A stretch of DNA of 64,000 bases from Notamacropus eugenii (lineage: Eukaryota; Chordata; Mammalia; Diprotodontia; Macropodidae). The position numbers were made by a program, and so were the translations under genes. The stretch spans positions 351,271,890 to 351,335,889 of the forward strand of contig NC_092873.1 in the NCBI RefSeq assembly GCF_028372415.1, given 5' to 3'. Positions within the stretch are counted from its first letter, which is position 1. Every line of letters begins with the position of its first letter. Of this stretch, positions 63,966 to 64,000 are shown piece by piece. The notes under the pieces were generated by a model, which was not told the DNA's origin, made no database searches, and saw only the letters and a list, made by a program, of their open reading frames with translations.

Positions 63966-64000
63966 TGACTACTCCCAGCTGAGAAGACCCACTGAATTCT

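Overview
The window is vertebrate nuclear DNA, and the repeat content points to a marsupial. It is dense with tRNA-derived CORE-SINEs of the marsupial kind, has 3' ends of L1 elements resembling marsupial L1, and carries older L2 and CR1/L3 LINE pieces. Species cannot be fixed from sequence alone. There is no prokaryotic, plasmid or viral coding system, no tRNA or rRNA gene and no CRISPR array.

The only gene I can support is NGFR (p75 neurotrophin receptor, TNFRSF16), on the minus strand. Four coding exons are present, read from high to low coordinate: 57926-57567 (cysteine-rich domains 2-4), 50161-49909 (stalk and transmembrane segment), 48576-48416 (juxtamembrane 'Chopper' region) and 46766-46465 (death domain and stop codon). 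All splice sites are GT/AG, the phases match, and the joined product has the same length as human NGFR from residue 71 to 427. A 3'UTR of about 2.3 kb runs to poly(A) signals near 44150-44190. The exons for the 5'UTR, signal peptide and residues 1-70 are not seen and should lie beyond base 64000.

Layout: 1-44140 is intergenic sequence downstream of NGFR, with no supported gene. It is built of repeats: a nested L2 (690-2190), L1 3' ends (8960-10447, 14470-15500, 24442-24970, 31895-32551), CR1/L3 pieces, two related medium-reiterated families (11613, 15785, 34385, 41516), LTR-like pieces and many microsatellites. 44165-46766 is the NGFR terminal exon. 46767-48415 is intron 5, with a cluster of TAATT homeodomain cores. 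48577-49908 is intron 4, and 50162-57566 is intron 3, which holds an LTR-like hairpin element and a CR1/L3 LINE broken by SINEs and L1. From 57927 to the right edge is intron 2.

SINE shorthand used below. Type A ends in a tail like 'ccaaatggggtcacaaagag ... gaacaac'. Type B ends MIR/L2-like, 'ttaaagtgctatataaatg ... ttattatt'. Type C has a tail with 'ttggtggagggacttt'. Type P is truncated after 'cttaac..ttgcct' and ends in poly(A). 'MIR-like' means older, more diverged copies. Family names are by recognition, not by a database search.

I found no new multi-gene system. The more unusual items are a 63-bp-arm inverted repeat at 12350-12497, a 79-nt hairpin inside an LTR-like element in NGFR intron 3, the homeodomain-motif cluster in intron 5, short mariner-like MITEs, and several nested transposon insertions with readable target-site duplications.
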